This document shows, piece after piece, positions 37,376 to 45,931 of a stretch of DNA of 64,000 nt. Origin of the DNA: SURF-21 sp964529285. Its GTDB lineage: Bacteria; Actinomycetota; Geothermincolia; Geothermincolales; RBG-13-55-18. The notes beneath the pieces were generated by a model that worked only from the letters and a program-made list of their open reading frames with translations, had not been told where the DNA came from and ran no database searches. The stretch covers positions 38,418-102,417 of the forward strand of contig CAZGWK010000004.1 in the NCBI GenBank assembly GCA_964529285.1. The letters run 5' to 3'. The position numbers were made by a program, and so were the translations under genes. How positions within the stretch are numbered: position 1 is the stretch's first letter; each line of letters starts with the position of its first letter.

Positions 37376-38362
37376 CTATTCACTCGGAGCAAAGTAGTTG
37401 ACGATGGACTTTGCTATGGCGGTCGCCAGGTCGCTGCCGGGAGCGGTTCTGATGCCCGATTCCAGGATAACGCAGGGCATGCGGGTTTCCCGCAGCAGTG
37501 GGTAGCTCTTCGCCTGCGGCGGCGGCAACTCGGCGCCGCTCAGCGAAGATATCTCGGCCAGCAGGAGCTCGGCCAGGCGCTTGCCGCGCGGCGAAGTGTA
37601 ACCCTTGCTTCCGAAGAAATATATGCGCACGGCGCTCGCCGAGGTTGTTCTTAGACCGAGAACGAGGTCCGCATTGCGGTCGTTGGCGAGACGCGCACGC
37701 CGGCTTTCCGGCAGCGGAGCAGAAGTGCCGCCGGTCAGGAGTGATTTCACGCCGGCGGACAAAAGCTCTCCGCTGGCGAGGCGCAAGATGCCTTCGGCAC
37801 CCGCGTCTTCCTCGGCCGCGTCGAGGACCACGCTCCTTCCCTCCAGACCCCGCGTGGCGAGGTCCTGAAGCGTTTCATGCACTTCCGCAACGCTGGTTTC
37901 TTTCAAGGCGTGCTTAAGGCGCTGCAGGCAGGAGATGGTAGAGGAGCCCGCGATGCCGTCGACGGAAAGCCCCGTGTTGTGCTGAAAGGCGCGGAGCGCG
38001 CGATCGGTGTCCTGTCCGAAGATACCGTCCTCGCGGCCGGCGTTAAAGCCGAGACGGTTGAGGTAACGCTGTACCTCGCGAACATCGTCGCCCCGGAAGG
38101 GAGGGACGCGAAGATAAAGAAAGCGGTCGCCCAGGCGGATGGAAGCCTCTACCAGTTCCTGCCAGGTGGTTTCGTCGACGCTCCCCTCGACGCGCAGGCC
38201 CCGGGCCTCCTGGAACTCGCGCACCGCTCGAGACGTGTTCTCCCCGTAATAAGCCTCGCTCATCTCCTTCTCGAAGACGGGCGAGGAGAAACCGAGGTCG
38301 TGCAGCCTTTTCTGCACGTCGCTCACTGCCGGGCCGCGGTCGCCGGGAACTACGGTCCTCAC
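37376..38362 (-). CDS. CwlM-like protein: two peptidoglycan-binding domains plus degenerate amidase
   Basis: 328 residues, GTG start two bases after the kinase stop, with AGGGGGGAG upstream. Residues ~5-70 and ~85-150 are two PG_binding_1 repeats (VSDVQKRLHDLGF, VREVQRYLNRLGF). Residues ~175-325 follow the Amidase_3 fold, but the zinc-site motifs are lost: DPGHGG-like is VVLDAAEEDAGAEG, and the NxxADLxxSxHxNA-like motif is NRNADLVLGLRTTSA, without histidines. The same domain order occurs in mycobacterial CwlM, a non-hydrolytic regulator of MurA. A regulatory rather than lytic role is inferred. No signal peptide, so cytoplasmic. Confidence 0.82.
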   Translation of the reverse strand: MRTVVPGDRGPAVSDVQKRLHDLGFSSPVFEKEMSEAYYGENTSRAVREFQEARGLRVEGSVDETTWQELVEASIRLGDRFLYLRVPPFRGDDVREVQRYLNRLGFNAGREDGIFGQDTDRALRAFQHNTGLSVDGIAGSSTISCLQRLKHALKETSVAEVHETLQDLATRGLEGRSVVLDAAEEDAGAEGILRLASGELLSAGVKSLLTGGTSAPLPESRRARLANDRNADLVLGLRTTSASAVRIYFFGSKGYTSPRGKRLAELLLAEISSLSGAELPPPQAKSYPLLRETRMPCVILESGIRTAPGSDLATAIAKSIVNYFAPSE

Positions 38363-38364
38363 CG

Positions 38365-40470
38365 TTACTCCCCCCTGCTCGCGGGCAGGGTGAACTTGAA
38401 AGAAGAGCCGGCGCCGGCCTCACTCTCCACCCATATACGGCCACCATGACCCTCGACGATGCCCTTTGATATTAACAACCCGAGACCCAGGCCTCCCGCG
38501 GAGCGGGTGGAATCGGTTTCTATCTGGTAAAACATCGTAAACAGCTTTCTTTGCTCGCCGGCCGGGATGCCCGGCCCCGTATCCCTTACCTCTATCTCCA
38601 CCATACCGGGTTCGCTGGCACTGCGCGCCGCTACCTCTATCAGGCCTCCCTCGGGAGTGAACTTGATGGCGTTGCCGATGAGGTTCTCCATGACCTGGTG
38701 TACGCGCCATACGTCCACGCTTACCGGTGGGAGGTTGTCCTCGACGATGCAGCGGAGCTCCTGGCCGCAGTTCTGGGCACGGCTCTTGTATTCCGACACG
38801 GCGTTGATTATAAGCCCTTCAACGGGAGCCGGCCATTTCTCTCCCACCAGGCGGCCCTCATCCAGGCGCGTGACGTCCAGGAGGTCGTTGATTATCTTGG
38901 TCATCTGGTCGGCCCGTGAATTCATGATCTTTATCTTGTCCAACTGGAAAGTTGACAGCTCTCCCAGCTCGCCGAACTGAAAGGCGTCGGAATATCCTTT
39001 TATTATGGAAAGCGGCGTGCGCAGTTCGTGAGATGCAATGGCGATGAAATCAGACTTCATCTTGTCCAGAACGGACAGCTCCTCGTAGGCTTTCTCCAGG
39101 TCCTGGTGGCTCCGTTCAACCATCGCCTCCAGCCTGCGGCGCTCCCTGAGGTCGTGTGCAATGCCTACAATGCCCATGAACTTGCCGGCCCTGAAGAGCG
39201 GAGCTGAGCTCACCTGCACCGGGAGAGAGGCGCCGTCCCGTCCCTTCAACAAGGTCTCGAAGAAGACTTTTTCCCCTCGCTGCCGCCGCTCCAGCATACG
39301 CTCCACTTTTTTCCTCTCGCCGGGCATCACGATATCCGGGGCCTCTTTCTGAAAGAGCTCGTCGGAGTCGCTCATGCCCAGCATGTCCAGGAATGCCTGG
39401 TTACAGAAGGAAAACCTGCCCCTGGCGTCCATGGCGTAGAAGCCGTCGTTGAGGCTCTCGATGAGAAGGTTGAGGTAATCCGTAGTCTCTGCGAGGCGGC
39501 GTTCCAGCCGCACGTATTCGGTCACGTCTTCGTAAAGGAGCAATGCCTCTCTCACGTTGCCGGTTTCATCCGTCAGGGGATGCAGGCGAACGCGATGAAA
39601 ATAATCCGCTCCCCTTACCTCCTGATGAACGCGTGGCTGCTCAAAGGCCCGGCCCTCGACCAGCACGCGCCTGAGTATATGCTTCCAGTCGGCGCGGAAC
39701 TCCTGGGGCATGATGTCCAGGGCGGGCAGGCCGGCGAGCGCGGGTTCCTCCGGGCCGCCGGTCTCGTAGATCCATTGCATCATCAACTGGTTGCAGCGTA
39801 CCAGCCGGAAATTGCGGTCCAGGACCGCTATTTTTACCGGTACGCCCTCGAAGATCCCCGCCTCCCGCTCCGAGGCCTCGAGCAGGGCGGATTTTTCGGC
39901 AGCCTCCCTGCTGACGTCCTCGACAATGATCAAGAAGCATTTGCCCCGGGATGCTTGCGCCTCGACTGCCGAGACCCAGACGCTGCAGACTCCCGCCTTG
40001 TTCTCCATGAAGAACTGCTCCGACCGGCGTTCCAGGGGCTTTCCCTCGCCCAGCGCCTGCTGCAGCACGGGTCGCCAGTTGCCGAAGTAGGGGGGGAGGA
40101 ATATCTCGTCCAGCCTCCTGCCCGAAAGGCTTTTGATTCCCTCTCCCGCGTCGATGCCGCGCAGGAAGTCCCCGGCCAGGCGGTTGCAGTAAAGGACAAC
40201 CCCATCTTCATCGACGAGGAGAGAAGGCGATGGCAGTTGCTCCACGATGGAGGCTGCAGCCTCTTCGGCCCGGGCAGAGAGCCGCTTGAACTCGCGCAGT
40301 TCCGGCAGGACCGCTGCCAGGGAAACGGCTGCCGTAACCAGGGTCAGTGCGGCGAAGAGGATGGAGAACAAGCGCCAGCCCGCTACGCTTGCCAGGACGG
40401 TGACGCCGGACATGGCCATAACGGCGGCGGACACGAAGAGAAAACGCCGCACGGCGCCGCCGGGCCTCAT
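38365..40470 (-). CDS. Membrane PAS-domain sensor histidine kinase
   Basis: 701 residues; the ATG at 40470 overlaps the stop of the upstream TM gene (ATGA). Two TM helices (about 9-31 and 35-57) with almost no external loop. Three PAS domains follow: ~75-190 (LPSPSLLVDEDGVVLYCNR), ~205-325 (IAVLDRNFRLVRCNQ) and ~340-460 (SLNDGFYAMDARGRFSFCNQ). HisKA has H481 in SHELRTPLSIIKGY; HATPase has N, G1 (DTGPGIP) and G2 (GLGLGLLISKGIVEGHGG) boxes. Input is likely intracellular. It sits in one operon with a receiver protein (41175). Confidence 0.95.
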   Translation of the reverse strand: MRPGGAVRRFLFVSAAVMAMSGVTVLASVAGWRLFSILFAALTLVTAAVSLAAVLPELREFKRLSARAEEAAASIVEQLPSPSLLVDEDGVVLYCNRLAGDFLRGIDAGEGIKSLSGRRLDEIFLPPYFGNWRPVLQQALGEGKPLERRSEQFFMENKAGVCSVWVSAVEAQASRGKCFLIIVEDVSREAAEKSALLEASEREAGIFEGVPVKIAVLDRNFRLVRCNQLMMQWIYETGGPEEPALAGLPALDIMPQEFRADWKHILRRVLVEGRAFEQPRVHQEVRGADYFHRVRLHPLTDETGNVREALLLYEDVTEYVRLERRLAETTDYLNLLIESLNDGFYAMDARGRFSFCNQAFLDMLGMSDSDELFQKEAPDIVMPGERKKVERMLERRQRGEKVFFETLLKGRDGASLPVQVSSAPLFRAGKFMGIVGIAHDLRERRRLEAMVERSHQDLEKAYEELSVLDKMKSDFIAIASHELRTPLSIIKGYSDAFQFGELGELSTFQLDKIKIMNSRADQMTKIINDLLDVTRLDEGRLVGEKWPAPVEGLIINAVSEYKSRAQNCGQELRCIVEDNLPPVSVDVWRVHQVMENLIGNAIKFTPEGGLIEVAARSASEPGMVEIEVRDTGPGIPAGEQRKLFTMFYQIETDSTRSAGGLGLGLLISKGIVEGHGGRIWVESEAGAGSSFKFTLPASRGE

Positions 40471-40829
40471 GCCCCCCCGCCCCCCTTGTTCGAACGGCCC
40501 AACTCTCCCCATATCCACCCCCAGTACTTGGCGGTAGCGTAAAGGGCGAAGGTGATGGCGATGGCCATCGGTATCGAGGCAACGCAGATCTTTATTATCA
40601 GTCCCGTACTGGCGGCAGGCTCGGGAAGCCCCCACGCCCCGGTAAGCAGCAGGATCCACGCTGCCGGAAGCGGGAGCAGAAAAAATACGAGGGAAAGGTA
40701 ATAGAGCCTGTAATATGGCGGCAGCTCGAGGGCTTGACCCAGGCGTTTGCCCAGTGCCGTCAACAGCAGAAGCAGGACCGCTACTGCCAGGGGGCCTATA
40801 ATATATAGTGTTGAAGCAAGGTAATTCAT
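40467..40829 (-). CDS. Small three-TM membrane protein of unknown function (B)
   Basis: 120 residues from the ATG at 40829, which overlaps the upstream stop as ATGA. Three predicted TM helices at about 4-27, 39-62 and 75-105, the last with an amphipathic GWIWGE end and a short Gly-rich cytoplasmic tail. No family recognised. Its 3' end overlaps the kinase start. It resembles neighbour A in size and topology, so the two may form a heteromeric membrane unit for the kinase (inference). Confidence 0.8.
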   Translation of the reverse strand: MNYLASTLYIIGPLAVAVLLLLLTALGKRLGQALELPPYYRLYYLSLVFFLLPLPAAWILLLTGAWGLPEPAASTGLIIKICVASIPMAIAITFALYATAKYWGWIWGELGRSNKGGGGA

Positions 40830-41131
40830 CGTCCCATCATAAGCCGGTAAGAACGGTATACGACGACCAGCAGAAGCACTCCGGCTACGGCCGGCCACAC
40901 CGCATACCAGAGGTAGATAGCCACAATGGAGTCCGCCATCGAGTAAATAAGCGTGCTGGCGCCCATGAGCACGAAGAAGAACGGCAACAGGAAAGTAAGG
41001 GTTTTCCCGTTGAACCTGCGCTCCGACAGGCGGCAGACGCCGTAGAAGTACACGAGGAGCAGGCCTGTCGCTGCGGTGTTATAGAACCAGAGGAACAAGG
41101 AAAACACCTTCCACCATTCGTTGGATGTCAA
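40826..41131 (-). CDS. Small three-TM membrane protein of unknown function (A)
   Basis: 101 residues, TTG start with AGGAGGGGG upstream. Three predicted TM helices at about 7-30, 44-66 and 68-92, rich in Trp, Tyr and Phe (WWKVFSLFLWFYNTA). No family recognised. Overlaps the next gene by four bases. The tight four-gene overlap with B and the kinase argues for a shared complex. Confidence 0.8.
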   Translation of the reverse strand: MTSNEWWKVFSLFLWFYNTAATGLLLVYFYGVCRLSERRFNGKTLTFLLPFFFVLMGASTLIYSMADSIVAIYLWYAVWPAVAGVLLLVVVYRSYRLMMGR

Positions 41132-41174
41132 CCGTCCCCCCTCCTGCGTCCAAGCTCGGCGGGACCGGCTCCTT

Positions 41175-41567
41175 CTATGCGCCGGTACTCCGCTTGTTCT
41201 CGTCGATGATGCGCTTAACCTCTGTCAATAACTCCTGCTTGCTGAAGGGTTTAGTGATGTACCCCGCCGCCTTCATGACCGACAGCCCGATCATCTTGTC
41301 GATGTTCTGAGTGCGTGCGGTAATGAACGCCACCGGCGTGTTCTGGACCTCGGGGTCGTTCTTGATACGGCGCAGGACCTCCCAGCCGTCGATCTTCGGC
41401 ATCATGATATCCAGCAAGATCAGGTCGGGCTTTTCCTTGAAGGTCTTTTCCAGTGCTTCTTCCCCCGAGAAGGCGGACAGGGTCTGGAAGCCGGCGTTGC
41501 TCAGGAAGAGCTCTATGAGCTCGACCATCTCACGATCGTCGTCAACAACGAGTATTTTTTCGGCCAC
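41175..41567 (-). CDS. Single-domain response regulator
   Basis: 130 residues. GTG start immediately after the KaiC-like stop, with GGAGGT upstream. Receiver domain with acidic residues D9-D11, phospho-acceptor D53 in ILLDIMMPKIDG, switch Thr in FITARTQ and lysine in YITKPFSKQE. No output domain. The PAS kinase in the same operon is its probable phosphodonor; the KaiC-like ATPase is a candidate target or regulator (inference). Confidence 0.93.
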   Translation of the reverse strand: MAEKILVVDDDREMVELIELFLSNAGFQTLSAFSGEEALEKTFKEKPDLILLDIMMPKIDGWEVLRRIKNDPEVQNTPVAFITARTQNIDKMIGLSVMKAAGYITKPFSKQELLTEVKRIIDENKRSTGA

Positions 41568-42377
41568 TCAATCCACCTCCCCTCTTGCGGGGGGCTTTGA
41601 CTTCTTTCCGAATACCTCCATGAAGGCGTCTATCTCTTTCTTGCGCGGCAGCCCCGACAGGACCCCTTCACGATCCGCGAAGGGATCGCCGACGGCTATC
41701 CCTTTCCCGGTCACGCGGAATTCGCGGATCGACTTGTCGTTAGAGCTGGCACGCTGTTTCAGGACCAGTATCGCCCTGCTGACGGAGGAATCAAGTTCCA
41801 CGTAGCGGAGGATGATAACCGCGTCAACGAGGTACGAGATGCCGTATTGGGCCGCGGTCATGTCCCCGGTGATGTCGGGGTCCTCCTGCGTTACAATGGC
41901 CGTCAAGTCGTGCCTCAGCAGAGCGTTAATGAAAGTAAAAGCCACCTCGCGCAACTTGACCGGGTCTTTCGCCAGGCGCTCCAGATGGGAGATCGAGTCG
42001 ATGAGGATGCGTTTCGCCCCCAGTTCCTGCACCATTGTGTCGAGCAGTCCGCCGGGGGTCTGGGCCTGTTCGAAGAATATCTCCGGAGACGTGAAAAGGA
42101 TGCGCAACATGCCGTTCTTCTCCATCTCCTGCAGATCGAATCCCAGGGATGCCGCGTCTCTGAGCAGCTTTTTCGGGAAGTGTTCGAAGGTGACGATCAG
42201 CCCCGGCTCTCCCACCTTTACGCCTTGGGCGATGAACTCGATTCCCAGGCAGGTTTTACCGGTTCCCGGCGCCCCTATCACCAGGCTCACCGACCCTGCG
42301 AGAGGACCGCCGTCCATCATCTCGTCGAGCTGCGCGTTGCCCGTGGAGGCTCTCTCCCTCAGCTCGCTGTCGTTCAT
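41568..42377 (-). CDS. KaiC-like RecA-family ATPase
   Basis: 269 residues from the ATG at 42377 (GGGAGGAG upstream); the frame extends to 42494 but without a site. One RecA/KaiC domain: Walker A GAPGTGKT (35-42), Walker B RILIDSIS and a KaiC-like C-terminal stretch, VDAVIILRYVELDSSVSRAILVLKQR and SIREFRVTGKG, that matches KaiC closely. Cyanobacterial KaiC has two such domains; single-domain forms occur widely with histidine kinases in non-photosynthetic bacteria and archaea. It is the first gene of the signalling operon. No kaiA or kaiB is present. Confidence 0.9.
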   Translation of the reverse strand: MNDSELRERASTGNAQLDEMMDGGPLAGSVSLVIGAPGTGKTCLGIEFIAQGVKVGEPGLIVTFEHFPKKLLRDAASLGFDLQEMEKNGMLRILFTSPEIFFEQAQTPGGLLDTMVQELGAKRILIDSISHLERLAKDPVKLREVAFTFINALLRHDLTAIVTQEDPDITGDMTAAQYGISYLVDAVIILRYVELDSSVSRAILVLKQRASSNDKSIREFRVTGKGIAVGDPFADREGVLSGLPRKKEIDAFMEVFGKKSKPPARGEVD

Positions 42378-42498
42378 GTCTCCTCCCATTCCCGTCGGCC
42401 CGTTTCCCGCCCAGCCGCCGCCTCGCGATCTATCGGCTTGAGAGCGTTGCGCGGACCGTATACGGGCTCTCCCCGGAGATGCTTCCAACTGCATTATT

Positions 42499-42504
42499 AT
42501 TATA
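42499..42504 (-). promoter_or_regulatory. Possible -10 for the KaiC-like operon
   Basis: Minus-strand TATAAT 122 bases upstream of the KaiC-like ATG; no convincing -35 at the right distance. Confidence 0.3.
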
Positions 42505-42561
42505 CACGTTGACCCGGAGCCCCTTGTGGTTCGACCTGCGCCCCGGGTCGGCCGCGCGTGC

Positions 42562-42567
42562 TATACT
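42562..42567 (+). promoter_or_regulatory. -10 element of the SRP RNA gene
   Basis: TATACT, eight bases before the inferred 5' end of the SRP RNA. The -35 region is GC-rich and unclear. Confidence 0.55.
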
Positions 42568-42574
42568 GAGTTTG

Positions 42575-42846
42575 TGATCGTGCTAAGCGGGGAGCTAGCG
42601 GTGCCCTGAACCCGCAATCCGCTACAGCGGGGCCGAATCCCCGACTGAGGCTCTCCGGTCTTGAGTATCGCGCACAGGCAAGTGGTGTTGAAGGTCGGGT
42701 CCTGCGCAACGGGAACTTGTGAACCCCGTCAGGTCCGGAAGGAAGCAGCGGTAAGCAAAACTTCTCGTGTGCCGCAGAATAACCTGTCCGGAGCCGGCTA
42801 CCTGTGTAGCGCTTGGGGTCGGGAGTCAAGGAAGGGTGCACGGTCA
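42575..42846 (+). ncRNA. ffs: Signal recognition particle RNA, large bacterial type
   Basis: About 272 bases. The Alu-domain 5' part (GTGCTAAGCGGGGAGCTAGC, then GGTGCCCTGAACC) and the S-domain core (GTCAGGTCCGGAAGGAAGC, with GGGTCCTGCGC before it) match the B. subtilis scRNA pattern. The 5' TGATCGTGC pairs with the 3' GCACGGTCA, giving the ends. A T run (42850-42854) follows at once. It targets ribosomes to the membrane with Ffh. Located just before dnaX, a common position. Confidence 0.95.
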
Positions 42847-42922
42847 CTCTTTTTCGTTTATGTTAGGGAGGAAGCACTTCTCCGCGAGGAGATGACGAGC
42901 AGTCATCGGGAAGTGGTAGACA

Positions 42923-44845
42923 TTGGCTTACATCTCTCTGTACAGGAAATGGCGTCCACAGACTTTCGATGAGGTCATCGGGCAGGAGTATGTGACCCGT
43001 ACGCTTTCGAATTCGCTGCGTAAGGGAAACCAGGCACATGCTTATCTCTTCGCGGGCCCTCGCGGCACCGGCAAGACAAGCACTGCGCGCATCCTGGCCA
43101 AGGCGTTGAACTGCGAGGAAGGCCCCACCCCGAACCCCTGCAACCACTGCCGCTCTTGCCGGGAAATAACGCAAGGGAATTCGGTCGACGTAATAGAGAT
43201 AGACGCGGCATCCAACAACCGTGTTGACGATATCAGGGACCTGCGCGAGCGCGTTATATTCTCCCCCGCGGCGGCCCGTTTGAAAGTGTACGTTCTGGAC
43301 GAGGCACATATGATAACCTCCCAGGCTTTCAATGCCCTGCTGAAGACACTCGAGGAGCCGCCGCCGCACGTGGTCTTCGTCCTGGCCACCACCGAGCCCC
43401 ACAAGATGCCCCCGACCATACTCTCCCGCTGCCAGCGTTACGATTTCCGCAGCGTACCGGTGTCCATGCTCTCCGAGCACCTTGCCCGGGTTGCGGGGGC
43501 GGAGGGGATAGAGACAAACGAGAAAGCGCTGCGGCTCATTGCGAGGCGGGCGAGGGGCTCTGCACGCGATGCCCTGGTCATCCTGGAGCAGGTCATGAGT
43601 TACGGGAATGGCGTGGTGGACGAAGCGGGGGTTGCCGGCTTCCTCGGCCTGGTCGAGGACGAGATACTCGCCCGTCTCGGCGATTGCCTCGCCGGAGAAA
43701 ACGCCTCAGGAGCCGTCGCCATGGTCGAAAAAGCATACGAAGAGGGTAGAGACCTGGTCCAGTTCGCAAGAGAGGCCCAGGAACACTTTCGCCGCGTATT
43801 TCTGCTGCAGCACGCGGAGCTGGGGCCCGAGGACCTGGAGGTGGACGAGGCCGCCTATGCCGCGATACGCAAGCAGGCGGAGATGCTGCCTGTCGACCGC
43901 ACCTTTCACTTTATCGTCTCGCTGCGCGAGGCGTGGAGGGAGATGCAGGCCACCGCTTCCGCCCGCCTGGTGCTGGAGGGGGCGCTGATCGGCATGGCGC
44001 GCAGCGAGTTGGACGTCTCGCCGCAAGCCCTTTCCGCCCGAATGGGAAAGCTGGAGATCGAGGTGGAGAAGCTGGCCAGGAAGAGTTCCGGCGGGACAGC
44101 CCCTGCAGAGGCTCGAGCGGCTCGGCCCGCAGATGAGCGCGAGCCCGAAAGAGCGGGCACAGGAACCCGTGCCGCGGGCGCTGAGGTCGCGCCTCCTCGA
44201 GATGATATCGATGCGGGGGAGGCGCACGAGGCGGCGCAGGCGCCGTCCGCCCCCCATGGCGCGGCAGAGGTAACGTCGCAGTTCGATCTCGCCGCGGTGA
44301 GGAGGGCATGGCCCCAGGTAAAGGAGGCGGTCAAAGAGAGAAAGATCACCACCCATGCCTTCCTGCTGGAGGGAAAACCCCTCGAGGTCCAGGGAAACGA
44401 GCTGTTTATCATCTTTCCCGCGGACCGTTCCTTCCATCGCGCGGAGATGGAGAAGGAAGATAACCGCAAGGTGCTGGAGGAGGCCGTCGAGGAGGTCCTG
44501 GGGATAGCGGTAAACGTGAAGACCAGGCTGGAAGAGGGCCAGGAGAAGACGGAGACGGCGGTGCAGGCGGGCGCGCGAATAGAGAAGCCGCCGCGGGAAG
44601 CGCGGGATACGGTCCCGGGCGGGCCGGAGAAGAACGGCCCTTCGCACGCTGATGGCGAGGCGGGAGCGGTCGAGGTGGAAGAGCGGGCGGCTGTGGATAA
44701 GAGCGGAAAAGGTACGGAGGAGCCCGCGCGGGAAAGGGGCAAAGCGGCGGGGGCGGGCGCGGAGATTCACGACGCGGGCTCCGTCAAACTGGTAAAGGAC
44801 GTTTTCGGTGCGGAGATGATCGAGGAGATAAAGCTGAACGAATGA
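42923..44845 (+). CDS. dnaX: DNA polymerase III subunit gamma/tau
   Basis: 640 residues, TTG start (MAYISLYRKWRPQTFDEVIG). Clamp-loader ATPase: Walker A GPRGTGKTSTAR (~46-55), a zinc module with CNHCRSC, Walker B VLDEAHMI and the SRC motif LSRCQRYDF. A long Ala/Glu-rich linker (~385-450) leads to a C-terminal domain that, in tau, binds polymerase and helicase. No slippery A-run was noticed, so full-length tau is expected. Confidence 0.97.
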   Translation: MAYISLYRKWRPQTFDEVIGQEYVTRTLSNSLRKGNQAHAYLFAGPRGTGKTSTARILAKALNCEEGPTPNPCNHCRSCREITQGNSVDVIEIDAASNNRVDDIRDLRERVIFSPAAARLKVYVLDEAHMITSQAFNALLKTLEEPPPHVVFVLATTEPHKMPPTILSRCQRYDFRSVPVSMLSEHLARVAGAEGIETNEKALRLIARRARGSARDALVILEQVMSYGNGVVDEAGVAGFLGLVEDEILARLGDCLAGENASGAVAMVEKAYEEGRDLVQFAREAQEHFRRVFLLQHAELGPEDLEVDEAAYAAIRKQAEMLPVDRTFHFIVSLREAWREMQATASARLVLEGALIGMARSELDVSPQALSARMGKLEIEVEKLARKSSGGTAPAEARAARPADEREPERAGTGTRAAGAEVAPPRDDIDAGEAHEAAQAPSAPHGAAEVTSQFDLAAVRRAWPQVKEAVKERKITTHAFLLEGKPLEVQGNELFIIFPADRSFHRAEMEKEDNRKVLEEAVEEVLGIAVNVKTRLEEGQEKTETAVQAGARIEKPPREARDTVPGGPEKNGPSHADGEAGAVEVEERAAVDKSGKGTEEPARERGKAAGAGAEIHDAGSVKLVKDVFGAEMIEEIKLNE

Positions 44846-44908
44846 TGGACGCATGCGCCGCTGGCGCTTTATGCGGAGATGCCCGTACCGACTTGAGCGG
44901 AGGTGAGT

Positions 44909-45223
44909 ATGAACGGCAACGTGCAGAAGATGATGAAACAGGCCCAGAAGCTTCAGCGGCAGATGATGGAAGCGCAGGAGGCCCTGGCGGACGAACGCAT
45001 AGAGGCCACCTCGGGGGGCGGTATGGTCAAGGTTATCGCTGACGGGCAGCAGAACATAGTAGAGCTGAAGATAGACCCCGAAGCGGTGGACCCCGAGGAT
45101 GTCGAGATGCTGGAAGACATGGTACTGGCCGCGGTCACTGAGGCGATCAGGAAGTCGCGCGACCTGGCCGAGGAGCGCATGGGGGCCTATACAAAGGGCA
45201 TGAAGATCCCGGGCCTGATGTAG
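44909..45223 (+). CDS. YbaB/EbfC nucleoid-associated protein
   Basis: 104 residues from the ATG at 44909, five bases after GGAGG; the GTG at 44903 overlaps that site. Characteristic MMKQAQKLQRQMMEAQE helix, the central SGGGMVKVIADGQQNIVELKIDP strand pair, and LEDMVLAAVTEAIRKS. Homologues bind DNA as tweezers-like dimers. The dnaX-ybaB-recR order is widely conserved. Confidence 0.96.
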   Translation: MNGNVQKMMKQAQKLQRQMMEAQEALADERIEATSGGGMVKVIADGQQNIVELKIDPEAVDPEDVEMLEDMVLAAVTEAIRKSRDLAEERMGAYTKGMKIPGLM

Positions 45224-45231
45224 GAGAAGCA

Positions 45232-45828
45232 TTGCTGTACACTCCCCCAATCGCGCGCCTCGTGGAGGAGCTCTCCAGGCTCCCCGGGGTGGGCCCCAAG
45301 ACGGCGCAGCGCCTGGCATTTCACCTCTTGAAAGTGCCCCGGCAGGAAGCCGCTTCCCTCGCTGAGGCTATCCTGGAGGCGAGGGAGAAGGTCACCTTTT
45401 GTACCAGGTGCTTCAACTTCGCCCAGGGAGAACTGTGCGAATACTGCATGGACGAGCGCAGGGATCCCGCCCTCGTGTGCGTTGTCGAGAGGCCCCAGGA
45501 TATCGTGGCCATAGAGCGTACGGGAGAATTCCGCGGGCTTTACCACGTGCTCGGCGGCGCCATATCTCCCATCGACGGCATCGGCCCCGAGGAGCTAAAG
45601 GTCAGGGAGTTGATAGAGCGGATACGCAAGGACGAGATCCGGGAAGTCATAGTGGCGACCAACCCCAGGGTGGAAGGCGAGGCAACCGCTATCTATCTCG
45701 CCAACCTTCTAAAACCGCTCGGGATGAGGGTGATGCGCATAGCCAGCGGGCTCCCCGTGGGAGGAGACCTGGAGTACGCCGACGAAGTCACGCTCGGCCG
45801 TGCGCTGAAAGGCCGCCTGGAGCTTTGA
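45232..45828 (+). CDS. recR: Recombination protein RecR
   Basis: 198 residues, TTG start with AGGAGA. N-terminal HhH (RLPGVGPKTAQRLAFHLL), a zinc finger with CTRCFNFAQGELCEYC, and a Toprim domain starting LVCVVERPQDIVAIE with the VGGDLEYADEVTL ending. Forms a clamp that helps RecF and RecO load RecA. recF is at 13597. Confidence 0.98.
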   Translation: MLYTPPIARLVEELSRLPGVGPKTAQRLAFHLLKVPRQEAASLAEAILEAREKVTFCTRCFNFAQGELCEYCMDERRDPALVCVVERPQDIVAIERTGEFRGLYHVLGGAISPIDGIGPEELKVRELIERIRKDEIREVIVATNPRVEGEATAIYLANLLKPLGMRVMRIASGLPVGGDLEYADEVTLGRALKGRLEL

Positions 45829-45931
45829 CGCCCTCCTTGACAGGGCATAGACGCAAGCGTAAAAGAAGGATATCAAGCCCGTTGTTGCTGCATGGAAGGT
45901 TTTTCCGGCGGTACGGTGAAGGCGGTAGATA

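Noticed and set aside
41568..42377. True circadian clock (KaiABC)
   Set aside because: Only a single-domain KaiC-like protein is present; no kaiA or kaiB.
45829..45931. Lysine riboswitch before lysC
   Set aside because: The gap is only about 100 bases and shows none of the lysine riboswitch core, which needs around 170 bases.
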